This document shows, piece after piece, positions 8,096 through 15,415 of a stretch of DNA of 64,000 nucleotides (position 1 is its first letter; every line of letters begins with the position of its first letter). The stretch is from Bradyrhizobium arachidis (GTDB lineage: Bacteria; Pseudomonadota; Alphaproteobacteria; Rhizobiales; Xanthobacteraceae): NCBI RefSeq assembly GCF_015291705.1, contig NZ_CP030050.1, positions 5,394,001-5,458,000 on the forward strand, written 5' to 3'. The notes under the pieces are model-generated. The model saw only the letters and a program-made list of their open reading frames with translations, made no database searches and was not told the origin of the DNA. Position numbers and translations under genes: made by a program.

Positions 8096-9052
8096 ATGGA
8101 CTGGTCCGCGACAGGCGTAGCAATGGTCGCGGCGCGTGCGATCCACTTCGCCGCGACTGCGGTGATAGTCGGAACCCTGGTCTTTCGGACCAACATCGCG
8201 AAGGTGGCATTGCGCGAGGAAGAAAACGTCGCAATTCCGTTCTGGACACAAACGCTGCACCTGCTGTGGGCTTGTCTTGCCGTCGGGGTGATCTCCGGGC
8301 TCGTCTGGCTATTGCTGCAAGCAGTCTCGATGAGCGGTCTGCCATTCGGCGAGGCGGTAAGCGCGGACGTCCTGTCGACGGTAGTGAACGAAACCCAATT
8401 CGGGCAACTCATGGAGGTCCGCGCTGGCCTGGCAGTCGCTCTGGCGGCCTGCCTCGCGTTTGATCGCGCGGCACTCGCGGAGTGGCTTGCGCTCGCGGCG
8501 GGGCTCGGCCTCGCCGCAAGCCTTGCCTGGACCGGCCATGCCGGCTCGACCCTTGGGGCAACGGGCGACGTGCATCTCGCTGCAGATGCACTGCATTTGA
8601 TCGCCGCCGCGGCCTGGATCGGTGGTCTCGTGTCGCTGGTTCTTTTCTTCGCTGCGGGCCGGAATCAGGCGACCGCCTGGGCACCCGTTGCGAGCGATGC
8701 GGCCGAACGCTTTTCGATCTTGGGCATGGTCAGCGTGGCCACGCTTTTCGTCACCGGCATTGTCAACGTCTGGATCCTGGTCGGCTCGTTTCGTGGGCTG
8801 TTTACAACCGAATACGGCCTTGTGTTGATGCTCAAGCTCGGCATATTCGCCGCCATGCTCGCAGTTGCCGCGATTAACCGATTCTACCTGATGCCGCGGC
8901 TCGCCCTGCCATCCGCCACCGGAGTGCAGTCGGACTCACTCCGGCAACTCACGCGCAACAGCGTTATCGAGATCGCGCTCGGACTGACGATCCTCGCCAT
9001 TGTCGGAATGCTCGGCATGATGCATCCCGCCGTCCATCTGGTCTCGACCTAA
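8096..9052 (+). CDS. copD: Copper-resistance inner-membrane protein CopD
   Basis: The 318-residue polytopic membrane protein has about eight hydrophobic spans. Conserved His residues lie in or near them (ARAIHFAATAV, TLHLLWACL, WTGHAGS, HLAADALHLIAAAAWIGGL). The pattern matches CopD, which works with CopC in copper uptake or tolerance. The ATG at 8096 is chosen because the 22 residues ahead of it overlap copC and are not membrane-like; AGGAG is present upstream. It ends the copper run, and the dispersed element at 9067 follows. Confidence 0.93.
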   Translation: MDWSATGVAMVAARAIHFAATAVIVGTLVFRTNIAKVALREEENVAIPFWTQTLHLLWACLAVGVISGLVWLLLQAVSMSGLPFGEAVSADVLSTVVNETQFGQLMEVRAGLAVALAACLAFDRAALAEWLALAAGLGLAASLAWTGHAGSTLGATGDVHLAADALHLIAAAAWIGGLVSLVLFFAAGRNQATAWAPVASDAAERFSILGMVSVATLFVTGIVNVWILVGSFRGLFTTEYGLVLMLKLGIFAAMLAVAAINRFYLMPRLALPSATGVQSDSLRQLTRNSVIEIALGLTILAIVGMLGMMHPAVHLVST

Positions 9053-9066
9053 CCATTTCTATAGAA

Positions 9067-9186
9067 CATGTCGGGTTTTGGCCCATCAGCGAAGTTGCGC
9101 TCATCTGGCGGAGGCCCGCTGCTTGCGGCTAAGCGGACTGGATTGCTCGCTCTGAGTTCTTCGCATTCTGAAGACTAGCGGACATT
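9067..9186. repeat. Dispersed intergenic element, copy B
   Basis: This 120-base element runs from CATGTCGGGTTTTGGCCC to TAGCGGACATTG. Its interior matches copy A at 5098-5190 and its ends carry short opposed ATGTC/GACAT motifs. It fills the gap between copD and the integrase. No gene is seen in it. It looks like one of the short dispersed sequences common in Rhizobiales genomes. Confidence 0.55.
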
Positions 9187-9245
9187 GGATCGTCTCATCG
9201 AATCATCTTGTAGTTCCTTCGCCTATGGTTGGCTCAGCTCGAAGG

Positions 9246-10475
9246 CTATCCTACCCTCCGATCGTCCAATGAGACCACCTTGGCACCAGTCAAGAATGCG
9301 GCCCAATCTTTCATCAGCGCTCGTCGCTTTTCCAGCTTCTGGCCACGTTGATAGGCCGCAGTGGTCTCGCTCTTGTATTTATGGGCAAGCGCAGCCTCGC
9401 GGACTCCATCAGGATAGTCGGTGCATTCCTCGGCCCAGGTTGCAAAGGTAGACCGGAAGCCATGGACCGTGACGTGTCCGTAGCCGAGACGATCAAGTAC
9501 CGCGAGCATCGCATTTTCGGAGAATGCTCCGCCATCGGGATTAATAAAGATCAGTTCACCTTGGCTGCCATCGCCCATCTCGTCGAGCACCGCCAGCGCG
9601 GGATCTGTCAAGGGAACGTGGTGGTCTTGGTCCATCTTCATCCGCTCGCCGGGGATTTTCCAGGTGGCGGCCGGACGATCGATTTCACACCACTGCCCGT
9701 CGACGGCCTCGTTCGTGCGGCAAGCTGTGAAGATCAGGAAACGCAGCATGGCGGCAGCCGTCCCGGGCGCACCGGCAAGGAGCTGCATGAAGGCCGGCGC
9801 CTCGCTGTAAGGCAAGGCAGGATGATGGCGGACCACCCGTTTGGGGCGCTTTGGCAACTTTTCACGCAGCTGCCTTGTCAATTCAGCCGGATTGCGGAAG
9901 TCCGGATCGTCGATATCGACGTTCTTCGCGATGATCGTTTCGATCCGGCCGCGAACACGGTTCGCGGTCTCCCGCTTTTCCACCCAGATTGGCTTCAGCA
10001 GATCGTGGATGTGGCTCGGCTTGATCTCCCGGATCGTCAGCTTGCCGATGGTGGAATAGGCGTAGCGCTTGAGGGAGGATGGCCACTGATCGCGATGCTT
10101 CTCGCTCCAGGTCGACCAGTTCACCCGGATGTAAGCTTCCGCGCACTCCTCGAACGTTGGCATGACGACCTTGGTCTCTACGGCTTTCGCCTCTTCGCGC
10201 GCCTGTCGCCGTTCCAGCACAATGTCCACGCCGGCGGTGCTGCGATCGCCCTTCACGCGCAGCCGCGCAGCATCGCGTGCCAGTCGCGCGTCCTTTAGCG
10301 ACACATCCTTCAAGGAGCCGAGGCCGTGCCAACGCTCCTTGCCGTCCTTCCAGAATCGGTACGACCAGCTTTTCGAAGTTGGTCCTGTGACGATCAAATA
10401 AAGCCCACCGCCGTCGGCGTATTTGCCGGGCTTGGTTTGGCGATCGACGTCGAGTGGTTTAAGCCTTCCAGCCAT
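9246..10475 (-). CDS. P4-type tyrosine integrase of a genomic island
   Basis: The 409-residue tyrosine recombinase has an N-terminal DUF4102 arm-binding domain (KYADGGGLYLIV, WHGLGSLKDVSLKDAR), a middle SAM-like domain and the catalytic domain. Catalytic residues are R253 (TACRTNE), H338 and R341 (HGFRSTF), H365 (LAHK) and the nucleophile Y375 (AAYQRGQ). The ATG at 10475 has GGAGG six bases upstream and beats the longer start at 10508. Its 5' end faces a tRNA-Ser 3' end 162 bases away, the usual layout for islands that integrate into tRNA genes. It should catalyse insertion and excision at that tRNA. It appears intact. Confidence 0.95.
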   Translation of the reverse strand: MAGRLKPLDVDRQTKPGKYADGGGLYLIVTGPTSKSWSYRFWKDGKERWHGLGSLKDVSLKDARLARDAARLRVKGDRSTAGVDIVLERRQAREEAKAVETKVVMPTFEECAEAYIRVNWSTWSEKHRDQWPSSLKRYAYSTIGKLTIREIKPSHIHDLLKPIWVEKRETANRVRGRIETIIAKNVDIDDPDFRNPAELTRQLREKLPKRPKRVVRHHPALPYSEAPAFMQLLAGAPGTAAAMLRFLIFTACRTNEAVDGQWCEIDRPAATWKIPGERMKMDQDHHVPLTDPALAVLDEMGDGSQGELIFINPDGGAFSENAMLAVLDRLGYGHVTVHGFRSTFATWAEECTDYPDGVREAALAHKYKSETTAAYQRGQKLEKRRALMKDWAAFLTGAKVVSLDDRRVG

Positions 10476-10636
10476 TGTTCCTCCAGGAAAACCGTCCTCC
10501 GAACCCACGGTCTAAAGCTACGGTCAGCGTCCCGATTAGGGAGAACACCGGAGAACTGCGAAGTACAGCTTTTCGGCGCAAGTCACTGATTTCGCTGTGG
10601 AGTTCGAACGACTGCGAACAGAGGAGAACAATATAC

Positions 10637-10726
10637 TGGCGGAAGGGGTGGGATTCGAACCCACGGTACCCTTGCGGGCACGCCGGTTTTCAAGACCGGT
10701 GCCTTAAACCACTCGGCCACCCTTCC
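10637..10726 (-). tRNA. tRNA-Ser (anticodon UGA), CCA encoded
   Basis: On the minus strand the sequence folds as a class II tRNA. The acceptor stem is GGAAGGG/CCCTTCC with discriminator G and encoded CCA (10637-10639). The anticodon stem-loop has CTTGAAA in the loop, giving anticodon TGA. There is a long variable arm, and the T arm is GTGGG-TTCGAAT-CCCAC. Length including CCA is 90 bases. Its 3' end is the likely attachment site of the adjacent integrase. Confidence 0.96.
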
Positions 10727-11044
10727 AAGCCCGGAATGGCTGTCGCTTAACGCAGTCGGTGCCGCAAGGCAACGCGAAGTTGGCGCCCTCGCCTCAAGCG
10801 CCTCCACACCCAGTCCGCTGTCAGGCGAGCGTCAGGCTGTTCCTCTAGCTTCACGCAACGCGTCGGCCACCGATACGGCCCGGCCGCTCAGCAATCCCGG
10901 ACACCAGCGACATCTCCCAGGGCGTCGCTGGTTGCGAGGCCCGGTTTGGATTCGCCTCCGTTTCCGGGCCTCGTTTGCTGCCGCCAAAAGCAATGCGGCG
11001 CCCCCGAGGGAGCGCCGCTTGGAATTCCTCGCTGCTGCTTCGGT
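10727..11044. other. Intergenic between tRNA-Ser and a Cys-rich exported protein gene
   Basis: No gene is recognised. The right part holds a strong GC hairpin (separate entry, 10995-11018) that probably ends the transcript of the small exported protein gene. The part next to the tRNA should hold its promoter on the minus strand, but I see no clear consensus. Confidence 0.4.
10995..11018 (-). terminator. Hairpin terminator after the Cys-rich exported protein gene
   Basis: A seven-base perfect stem GCGGCGC/GCGCCGC at 10995-11001 and 11012-11018 lies 27 bases past the stop of the minus-strand gene. On that strand it is followed by a moderately T-rich ATTGCTTTT. Likely an intrinsic terminator. 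Confidence 0.5.
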
Positions 11045-11419
11045 TCAGTAGCCGCAGGAAGCGCAGCCCATCTGCACCGGGGCGTAATAGGAATAGCCGG
11101 GCGAGACCATCTCGACGCGCTGGCGCGTCGCATATTGCGGCGGGATGCGCTCGTACTGCACGCCAGGCGGCGCGACCATCACGGTCTGCGGCACCATCAC
11201 GGTGCGGTACTGCGCCGGCGTGCGGTGGGCAACCACGGAGCCCGCCGACACCATCACGGTCTCGTCGATGGTGCGGTATTGCGGGGCGACGTATTGCTGC
11301 TGGTAGCAGGTCTGGCACGGCGGCGGCGTGTAGCAATTGTAGCAGCCGGCGGAGGCTGCGCCCGTCATCGAAATCGCGGCGACGGCCGTAGAGAAAACAA
11401 CAGCGAGAGTACGAGACAT
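11045..11419 (-). CDS. Small Cys/Tyr-rich exported protein
   Basis: The 124-residue protein has a signal peptide (MSRTLAVVFSTAVAAISMTG to ASA) and a mature part with Cys pairs (GCYNCYTPPPCQTCY near the N-terminus and GCASCGY at the C-terminus). Val/Tyr-rich repeats such as YRTIDETVMVS and YRTVMVPQTVMVA lie between them. The repeating VMV-type strands and terminal Cys suggest an extracytoplasmic, possibly disulfide-linked or metal-binding protein of unknown function. The ATG at 11419 starts the signal peptide; an upstream start at 11512 adds 31 residues that do not look like a signal. Upstream ilvD is on the same strand but ends 170 bases away behind a hairpin. Confidence 0.75.
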   Translation of the reverse strand: MSRTLAVVFSTAVAAISMTGAASAGCYNCYTPPPCQTCYQQQYVAPQYRTIDETVMVSAGSVVAHRTPAQYRTVMVPQTVMVAPPGVQYERIPPQYATRQRVEMVSPGYSYYAPVQMGCASCGY

Positions 11420-11521
11420 TGCGGTGGTGCCCCAGTTGCCCGAAATGGATTTGCGAAGGTCGCGCGCAATATACGCCGCAAACTCCTGGGCTGCCGAAGT
11501 TCGTTGGAGCATCCTTAACGC

Positions 11522-11547
11522 GAACGGCCGGCTTTCGCCGGCCGTTC
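11522..11547 (-). terminator. Hairpin downstream of ilvD
   Basis: A perfect 11-base stem GAACGGCCGGC/GCCGGCCGTTC around a TTTC loop lies 44 bases past the ilvD stop. The T tract on the minus strand is poor, so termination strength is uncertain. Confidence 0.55.
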
Positions 11548-11590
11548 AGGACTTGTTGACTATGCGCACGCCGTGCGAACGGCGCGATGC

Positions 11591-13441
11591 TCAGTTTGAG
11601 CGACGCTTCACCTCGCGCACCGCGCCGCGCGCGGCGCTGGTGGTGAGCGCAGCGTAAGCCTGGAGCGCGGTGGAGACGTTGCGCTTGCGGCCCGTCGCCT
11701 GCCAGGCGGCATCGCCCTTCGCCTCTTCCGCTGCGCGGCGGCTGGCCAGCTCCTCGTCGGAGACCTCAAGCGTGATGCTGCGGTTCGGAATGTCGATGGC
11801 GATGACGTCGCCGGTGCGCACCAGACCGATGTTGCCGCCTTCCGCCGCCTCCGGCGACAGATGGCCGATCGACAGGCCGGACGAGCCGCCGGAGAAGCGG
11901 CCGTCGGTGACGAGCGCGCAAGCCTTTCCGAGGCCCATCGATTTCAAATAGCTGGTCGGATACAGCATCTCCTGCATGCCGGGGCCGCCGCGCGGGCCTT
12001 CGTAGATGATGACCACGACCTCGCCGGCGACGACCTTGCCGCCAAGGATGCCTTCGACGGCCGCGTCCTGGCTTTCGAACACGCGCGCGGGGCCAGAGAA
12101 CTTCAGGATCGAGGCATCGACGCCGGCGGTCTTCACGATGCAGCCGTCCTGCGCGAGATTGCCGTAGAGCACGGCGAGACCACCGTCCTTGCTGAAGGCA
12201 TGCTCGAGATCGCGCACCACGCCCTTCTCGCGGTCGGCATCGAGCTCGTCGTAGCGGCGTTCCTGGCTGAAGGCGACTTGGGTCGGGATGCCGCCGGGCG
12301 AGGCACGATAGAAAGTGCGCACCGCCTCGCTCTTGGAGCGCTTGATGTCCCAGCGCTCCAGCGCATCGTTCATGGTCGGCGCGTGCACGGTCGAGACCGA
12401 GGTGTCGATCAGGCCGGCACGGTCGAGTTCGCCGAGAATGCCCATGATGCCGCCGGCGCGATGCACGTCCTCGACATGCACGTCGGCGACCGACGGCGCG
12501 ACCTTGCACAGCACGGGCACGCGGCGCGACAGCCGGTCGATGTCCTGCATCGTGAAGGCCACCTGCCCTTCATGAGCGGCGGCGAGCAGATGCAGCACGG
12601 TGTTGGTCGAGCCGCCCATCGCGATGTCGAGCGTCATCGCGTTCTCGAACGCCTTGAAGTTCGCGATGTTGCGGGGCAGCACGGAGGCGTCGTCCTGCTC
12701 GTAATAGCGGCGGACGAGGTCGACGATGGTGTGGCCGGCCTCGACGAACAGGCGCTTGCGGTCGGCGTGGGTTGCGACCACCGAGCCGTTGCCGGGGAGC
12801 GCCAGGCCCAACGCCTCGGTCAGGCAGTTCATGGAGTTGGCGGTGAACATGCCCGAGCAGGAGCCGCAGGTCGGGCACGCCGAGCGCTCGATCACCTTGA
12901 CGTCCTCGTCGCTGACCTTGGAGTCGGCCGCGGCGACCATGGCGTCGATGAGATCGACGGCCTTGGTCTTGCCCTGCAGCTTGACCTTGCCAGCCTCCAT
13001 CGGGCCGCCCGACACGAACACGGCGGGGATGTTGAGCCGCAGCGCGGCCATCAGCATGCCGGGCGTGATCTTGTCGCAGTTGGAGATGCAGACGAGGCCG
13101 TCGGCGCAGTGCGCGTTGGCCATGTACTCGACGCTGTCGGCGATCAGCTCGCGCGACGGCAGGCTGTAGAGCATGCCGTCATGGCCCATGGCGATGCCGT
13201 CGTCGACGGCGATGGTGTTGAACTCCTTGGCGACGCCGCCGGCCTGCTCGATCTCGCGGGCGACCAGCTGGCCGAGGTCCTTGAGGTGGACATGGCCGGG
13301 CACGAACTGGGTGAAAGAGTTGACGACCGCGATGATCGGCTTGCCGAAATCTGCGTCCTTCATGCCCGTCGCGCGCCAGAGGCCGCGGGCGCCCGCCATG
13401 TTGCGGCCGTGGGTGGTGGTGCGGGAGCGATAGGCTGGCAT
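11591..13441 (-). CDS. ilvD: Dihydroxy-acid dehydratase
   Basis: The 616-residue enzyme, the same length as the E. coli protein, dehydrates 2,3-dihydroxy-3-methylbutanoate and its homologue in isoleucine/valine synthesis. Visible signatures are the start [22 protein letters not shown], the Fe-S cysteine in [11 protein letters not shown] (C122), the CPTCGSC cluster motif at 189-195, and the C-terminal [19 protein letters not shown] segment. It acts in the cytoplasm with an iron-sulfur cluster. It is monocistronic as far as can be seen; the next gene upstream is a VOC protein about 200 bases away on the same strand. Confidence 0.97.
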   Translation of the reverse strand: MPAYRSRTTTHGRNMAGARGLWRATGMKDADFGKPIIAVVNSFTQFVPGHVHLKDLGQLVAREIEQAGGVAKEFNTIAVDDGIAMGHDGMLYSLPSRELIADSVEYMANAHCADGLVCISNCDKITPGMLMAALRLNIPAVFVSGGPMEAGKVKLQGKTKAVDLIDAMVAAADSKVSDEDVKVIERSACPTCGSCSGMFTANSMNCLTEALGLALPGNGSVVATHADRKRLFVEAGHTIVDLVRRYYEQDDASVLPRNIANFKAFENAMTLDIAMGGSTNTVLHLLAAAHEGQVAFTMQDIDRLSRRVPVLCKVAPSVADVHVEDVHRAGGIMGILGELDRAGLIDTSVSTVHAPTMNDALERWDIKRSKSEAVRTFYRASPGGIPTQVAFSQERRYDELDADREKGVVRDLEHAFSKDGGLAVLYGNLAQDGCIVKTAGVDASILKFSGPARVFESQDAAVEGILGGKVVAGEVVVIIYEGPRGGPGMQEMLYPTSYLKSMGLGKACALVTDGRFSGGSSGLSIGHLSPEAAEGGNIGLVRTGDVIAIDIPNRSITLEVSDEELASRRAAEEAKGDAAWQATGRKRNVSTALQAYAALTTSAARGAVREVKRRSN

Positions 13442-13641
13442 GGCGGTTTCCGTCCTCGGGTTTGGGTGCCTGAGCGGGAAAATATGGAGCCGCCTCAGGC
13501 CTTTCCGGCCGGATAGCGCACGGGGTGATCAGGTGCAACGGGAACTTGGGCCGGACAGGGCCGGATCGGCCTTTCGCAGGCCTCCCCTGCTCCCGGCGCG
13601 GGCTATTGCAAGCTCGGGTCAGCGCCGGAGAGACGCTGTGG

Positions 13642-14511
13642 CTAGCGCTCCGGCTTGGGCAGCACAATTCTCCCCTGGGAGGCAATGCCACCCCACTTGG
13701 CGGACCAGCCGATTTCCGAAGCCGAGGATGGCTCAATGCTTGTCTGACCTCGGGCGCCCTGCAATGCAAACAGGGCACCCTGGGGATCGACACATCGTGC
13801 GATCCAGCAGCCATCGGGCAACTCGATCGGACCCTGGAGGATCCGGCCTCCGCCAGCATTCACATGTTTCGTGGCAGCACCGATGTCGTCGACGTTGAAG
13901 TAATGCAACCAGCTCGGCTGCGTCACGCTCGGAAGTTTCGTGAGCATGCCGCCGACCGTCTGCCCACCCGCCGAAAACAATTGATACCAGGCCGCTGGTT
14001 CGCCTTGAGCGTCCGCTTTCTGCCAACCGAATAGTTCTCTGTAGAAATCGAAGATCACGGTCCGGTCGGCGGCCAGCAACTCATGCCAGCCTACGCGCCC
14101 CTGCTCGTCCAGCCGGCCCGGTTTCCGTCGGCCATAGGTTGGTTCTTTGATCAGCCCGAACGTCGCCTCCTGCGGATCGGCAACGACTGCTATGCGGCCA
14201 ATATTGGTGTCGGTCGGCGGCACAAGGATCCTGCCTCCGAGGCGCCTGATCTGCACGGCGGTTGCGTCCAGGTCGTCGACGGCGACGTATCCCATCCATC
14301 TCGGCGTCGCCCCCAATCTCCGCCCCTCTTCCGGGATATCCATAAGTCCGCCCAGCGGAGCGCCGCCGCTACGAAACACCATGTAGGGCAGTTCGGGGGT
14401 CGATTCATCCCTCACGCCCCAGCCGACGGCCTTGCGATAAAATGCGCCGGCCGCCGCGACATCCGTGGTCAGGAGTTCATACCAAGCGAAACGCCCTGAT
14501 TGATCTGCCAC
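13642..14511 (-). CDS. Two-domain VOC (glyoxalase/dioxygenase-fold) protein
   Basis: The 289-residue protein has two vicinal-oxygen-chelate modules. Module 1 covers about 1-120 (RFAWYELLTTDVAAAGAFYRK at the start, ATFGLIKEP at the end). Module 2 covers about 130-260 (RVGWHELLAADRTVIFDFYRE, ALFALQGARG). This tandem layout is common in actinobacterial and rhizobial VOC proteins of unknown substrate. The GTG at 14511 is chosen because GGAGAGG lies five bases upstream; the longer start at 14574 lacks a site. It is transcribed away from the azole-peptide cluster, whose precursor begins 240 bases to the right. A self-resistance role is imaginable, since VOC proteins include bleomycin-binding proteins, but nothing shows it. 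Confidence 0.85.
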   Translation of the reverse strand: MADQSGRFAWYELLTTDVAAAGAFYRKAVGWGVRDESTPELPYMVFRSGGAPLGGLMDIPEEGRRLGATPRWMGYVAVDDLDATAVQIRRLGGRILVPPTDTNIGRIAVVADPQEATFGLIKEPTYGRRKPGRLDEQGRVGWHELLAADRTVIFDFYRELFGWQKADAQGEPAAWYQLFSAGGQTVGGMLTKLPSVTQPSWLHYFNVDDIGAATKHVNAGGGRILQGPIELPDGCWIARCVDPQGALFALQGARGQTSIEPSSASEIGWSAKWGGIASQGRIVLPKPER

Positions 14512-14678
14512 GCGGACCTCTCCGTTCAAGATTCGATGCGCTTGCGGCACTGCACCAAGCTGCACGCGCACCAACAGCGCCGATCGTTGATGCCCTGCGT
14601 CAACTGCCCGTGCCGATGCCGTTCATGAAGATGAATACATTCTGAACGCGCAGCGCCGCGCTTTTGTGCGCGTAATTC

Positions 14679-14707
14679 TTGCTCGTGTTATTTCCTGAGC
14701 GTAGACT
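14679..14707 (+). promoter_or_regulatory. Weak sigma-70-like promoter candidate for the azole-peptide cluster
   Basis: TTGCTC at 14679-14684 and TAGACT at 14702-14707 are separated by 17 bases, 44 bases before the precursor ATG. The -35 matches consensus at three of six positions and the -10 at four of six, so this is only a candidate. Confidence 0.25.
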
Positions 14708-14750
14708 TACCGCGGCTGGGATGCTTCTAGCAATGCTCGGAGGTTGGACC

Positions 14751-15188
14751 ATGCGGCAGGCGAAGCAGACTTCTAAACGGAAGAAGCGGGTAACCAAAGT
14801 CGCCGTGCCGGCGTTCGGAGCCGCAGGGTTGACGTTCTCGCTGGCGGGAGGCGCATCGGCGTCCGCCGTGCCGACACCCGACGTGCAGCAATTGCCGCAC
14901 CTTGGAACGGGTCAGGCAATCACGCTCGATGAAGAGGAAATGGCTGACGTCAGCCTCGCCACCTTCCATCTCTTCGACAAGGAAAACGCCGGCAGCCGCG
15001 TGCAGCTGGCGTGGCGTGGATGCGGCGGTTGCCGCGGCTGCGGAGGCTGTCGGGGTTGCCGTGGTTGCCGATGCGGCGTCGGTTGCCGATGTGCAGGTTG
15101 CGCAGTTGGCTGTGCTGTCGGTGTGGTGGGATGCGCCGTATCATGCGCGGGTTGCTGCGCATCGTGGGGCCGCTGCCGCTGGTGCTAG
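14751..15188 (+). CDS. Azole-containing peptide (TOMM/LAP) precursor, Cys-rich core
   Basis: This 145-residue protein is the likely substrate of the YcaO and dehydrogenase genes that follow. Residues 1-16 are basic (KRKKRVTK). Residues 17-40 are a hydrophobic Ala/Gly segment ending ASASAV, which resembles a signal peptide. Residues 41-90 are an acidic leader (ITLDEEEMADVSLATFH, FDKENAG). From C91 to the C-terminal C145 the core contains 17 Cys in 55 residues, mostly as CGGC, RGC and RC units and nearly all flanked by Gly, Arg or Ala. YcaO cyclodehydratases turn such Cys into thiazolines. The ATG at 14751 has GGAGG seven bases upstream. Core composition is like heterocycloanthracin-type precursors, but the sequence family is not one I can name. 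Confidence 0.88.
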   Translation: MRQAKQTSKRKKRVTKVAVPAFGAAGLTFSLAGGASASAVPTPDVQQLPHLGTGQAITLDEEEMADVSLATFHLFDKENAGSRVQLAWRGCGGCRGCGGCRGCRGCRCGVGCRCAGCAVGCAVGVVGCAVSCAGCCASWGRCRWC

Positions 15189-15415
15189 GCCTCGGCGCGC
15201 TCCGAATGTCAAATTCACGGGTTGATAGGTCATTGGCCGGCCTCAAGAAAGGGGCCGGCCAATTGCTTGATTTCGCTCCGATGCTTGCATCGGCAGCTTG
15301 CGGGCGGCAGCTGAATTCGTTTCAATTCTCCGGGAAAATGCCGGCCTGCGGTCGCGACGATCCGTCTTGCACCGGGGATCCAGCGTGACGGCAACAGGAT
15401 CAGCGTGCTGACTCA
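15189..15415. other. Intergenic between precursor and cyclodehydratase genes
   Basis: These 227 bases hold the hairpin at 15233-15262 and otherwise no gene. A plus-strand frame (15011-15388) is an out-of-frame shadow of the Cys-rich core. No clear second promoter is seen before 15416. Confidence 0.5.
15233..15262 (+). terminator. Strong hairpin after the precursor gene (partial terminator candidate)
   Basis: A perfect ten-base stem TTGGCCGGCC/GGCCGGCCAA with a ten-base loop lies 45 bases after the precursor stop and is followed by TTGCTTGATTT. Its position between the precursor and the enzyme genes fits partial termination or mRNA stabilisation that would give more precursor than enzyme. Confidence 0.5.

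Larger units (their letters stand above)
1..10636. mobile_element. Probable genomic island (integrase-proximal end) at tRNA-Ser
   Basis: A full-length P4-type integrase sits immediately inside the 3' end of tRNA-Ser, followed inward by accessory genes (copC/copD, an IS110 element, soxC/soxD) and dispersed repeats, whereas the other side of the tRNA carries housekeeping genes such as ilvD. That is the standard layout of a tRNA-integrated island. I looked for a duplicated tRNA 3' end to the left within the window and saw none, so the far boundary must lie before base 1 or has decayed. The extent is therefore inference. Confidence 0.45.

Noticed and set aside
11861..13516. A 551-codon plus-strand frame opposite ilvD
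   Set aside because: It is the antisense of a full-length, motif-complete ilvD.
15001..15080. The GC-rich repetitive core DNA as a simple tandem repeat or CRISPR-like array
   Set aside because: The repetition follows codons for Cys-Gly-Gly and Arg-Gly-Cys in one frame and has no spacer structure. No CRISPR array was seen anywhere in the window.
15011..15388. A second frame across the precursor core
   Set aside because: It is out of frame with the Cys-rich core and lacks a ribosome-binding site; the Cys/Gly frame ending at 15188 fits the YcaO context.
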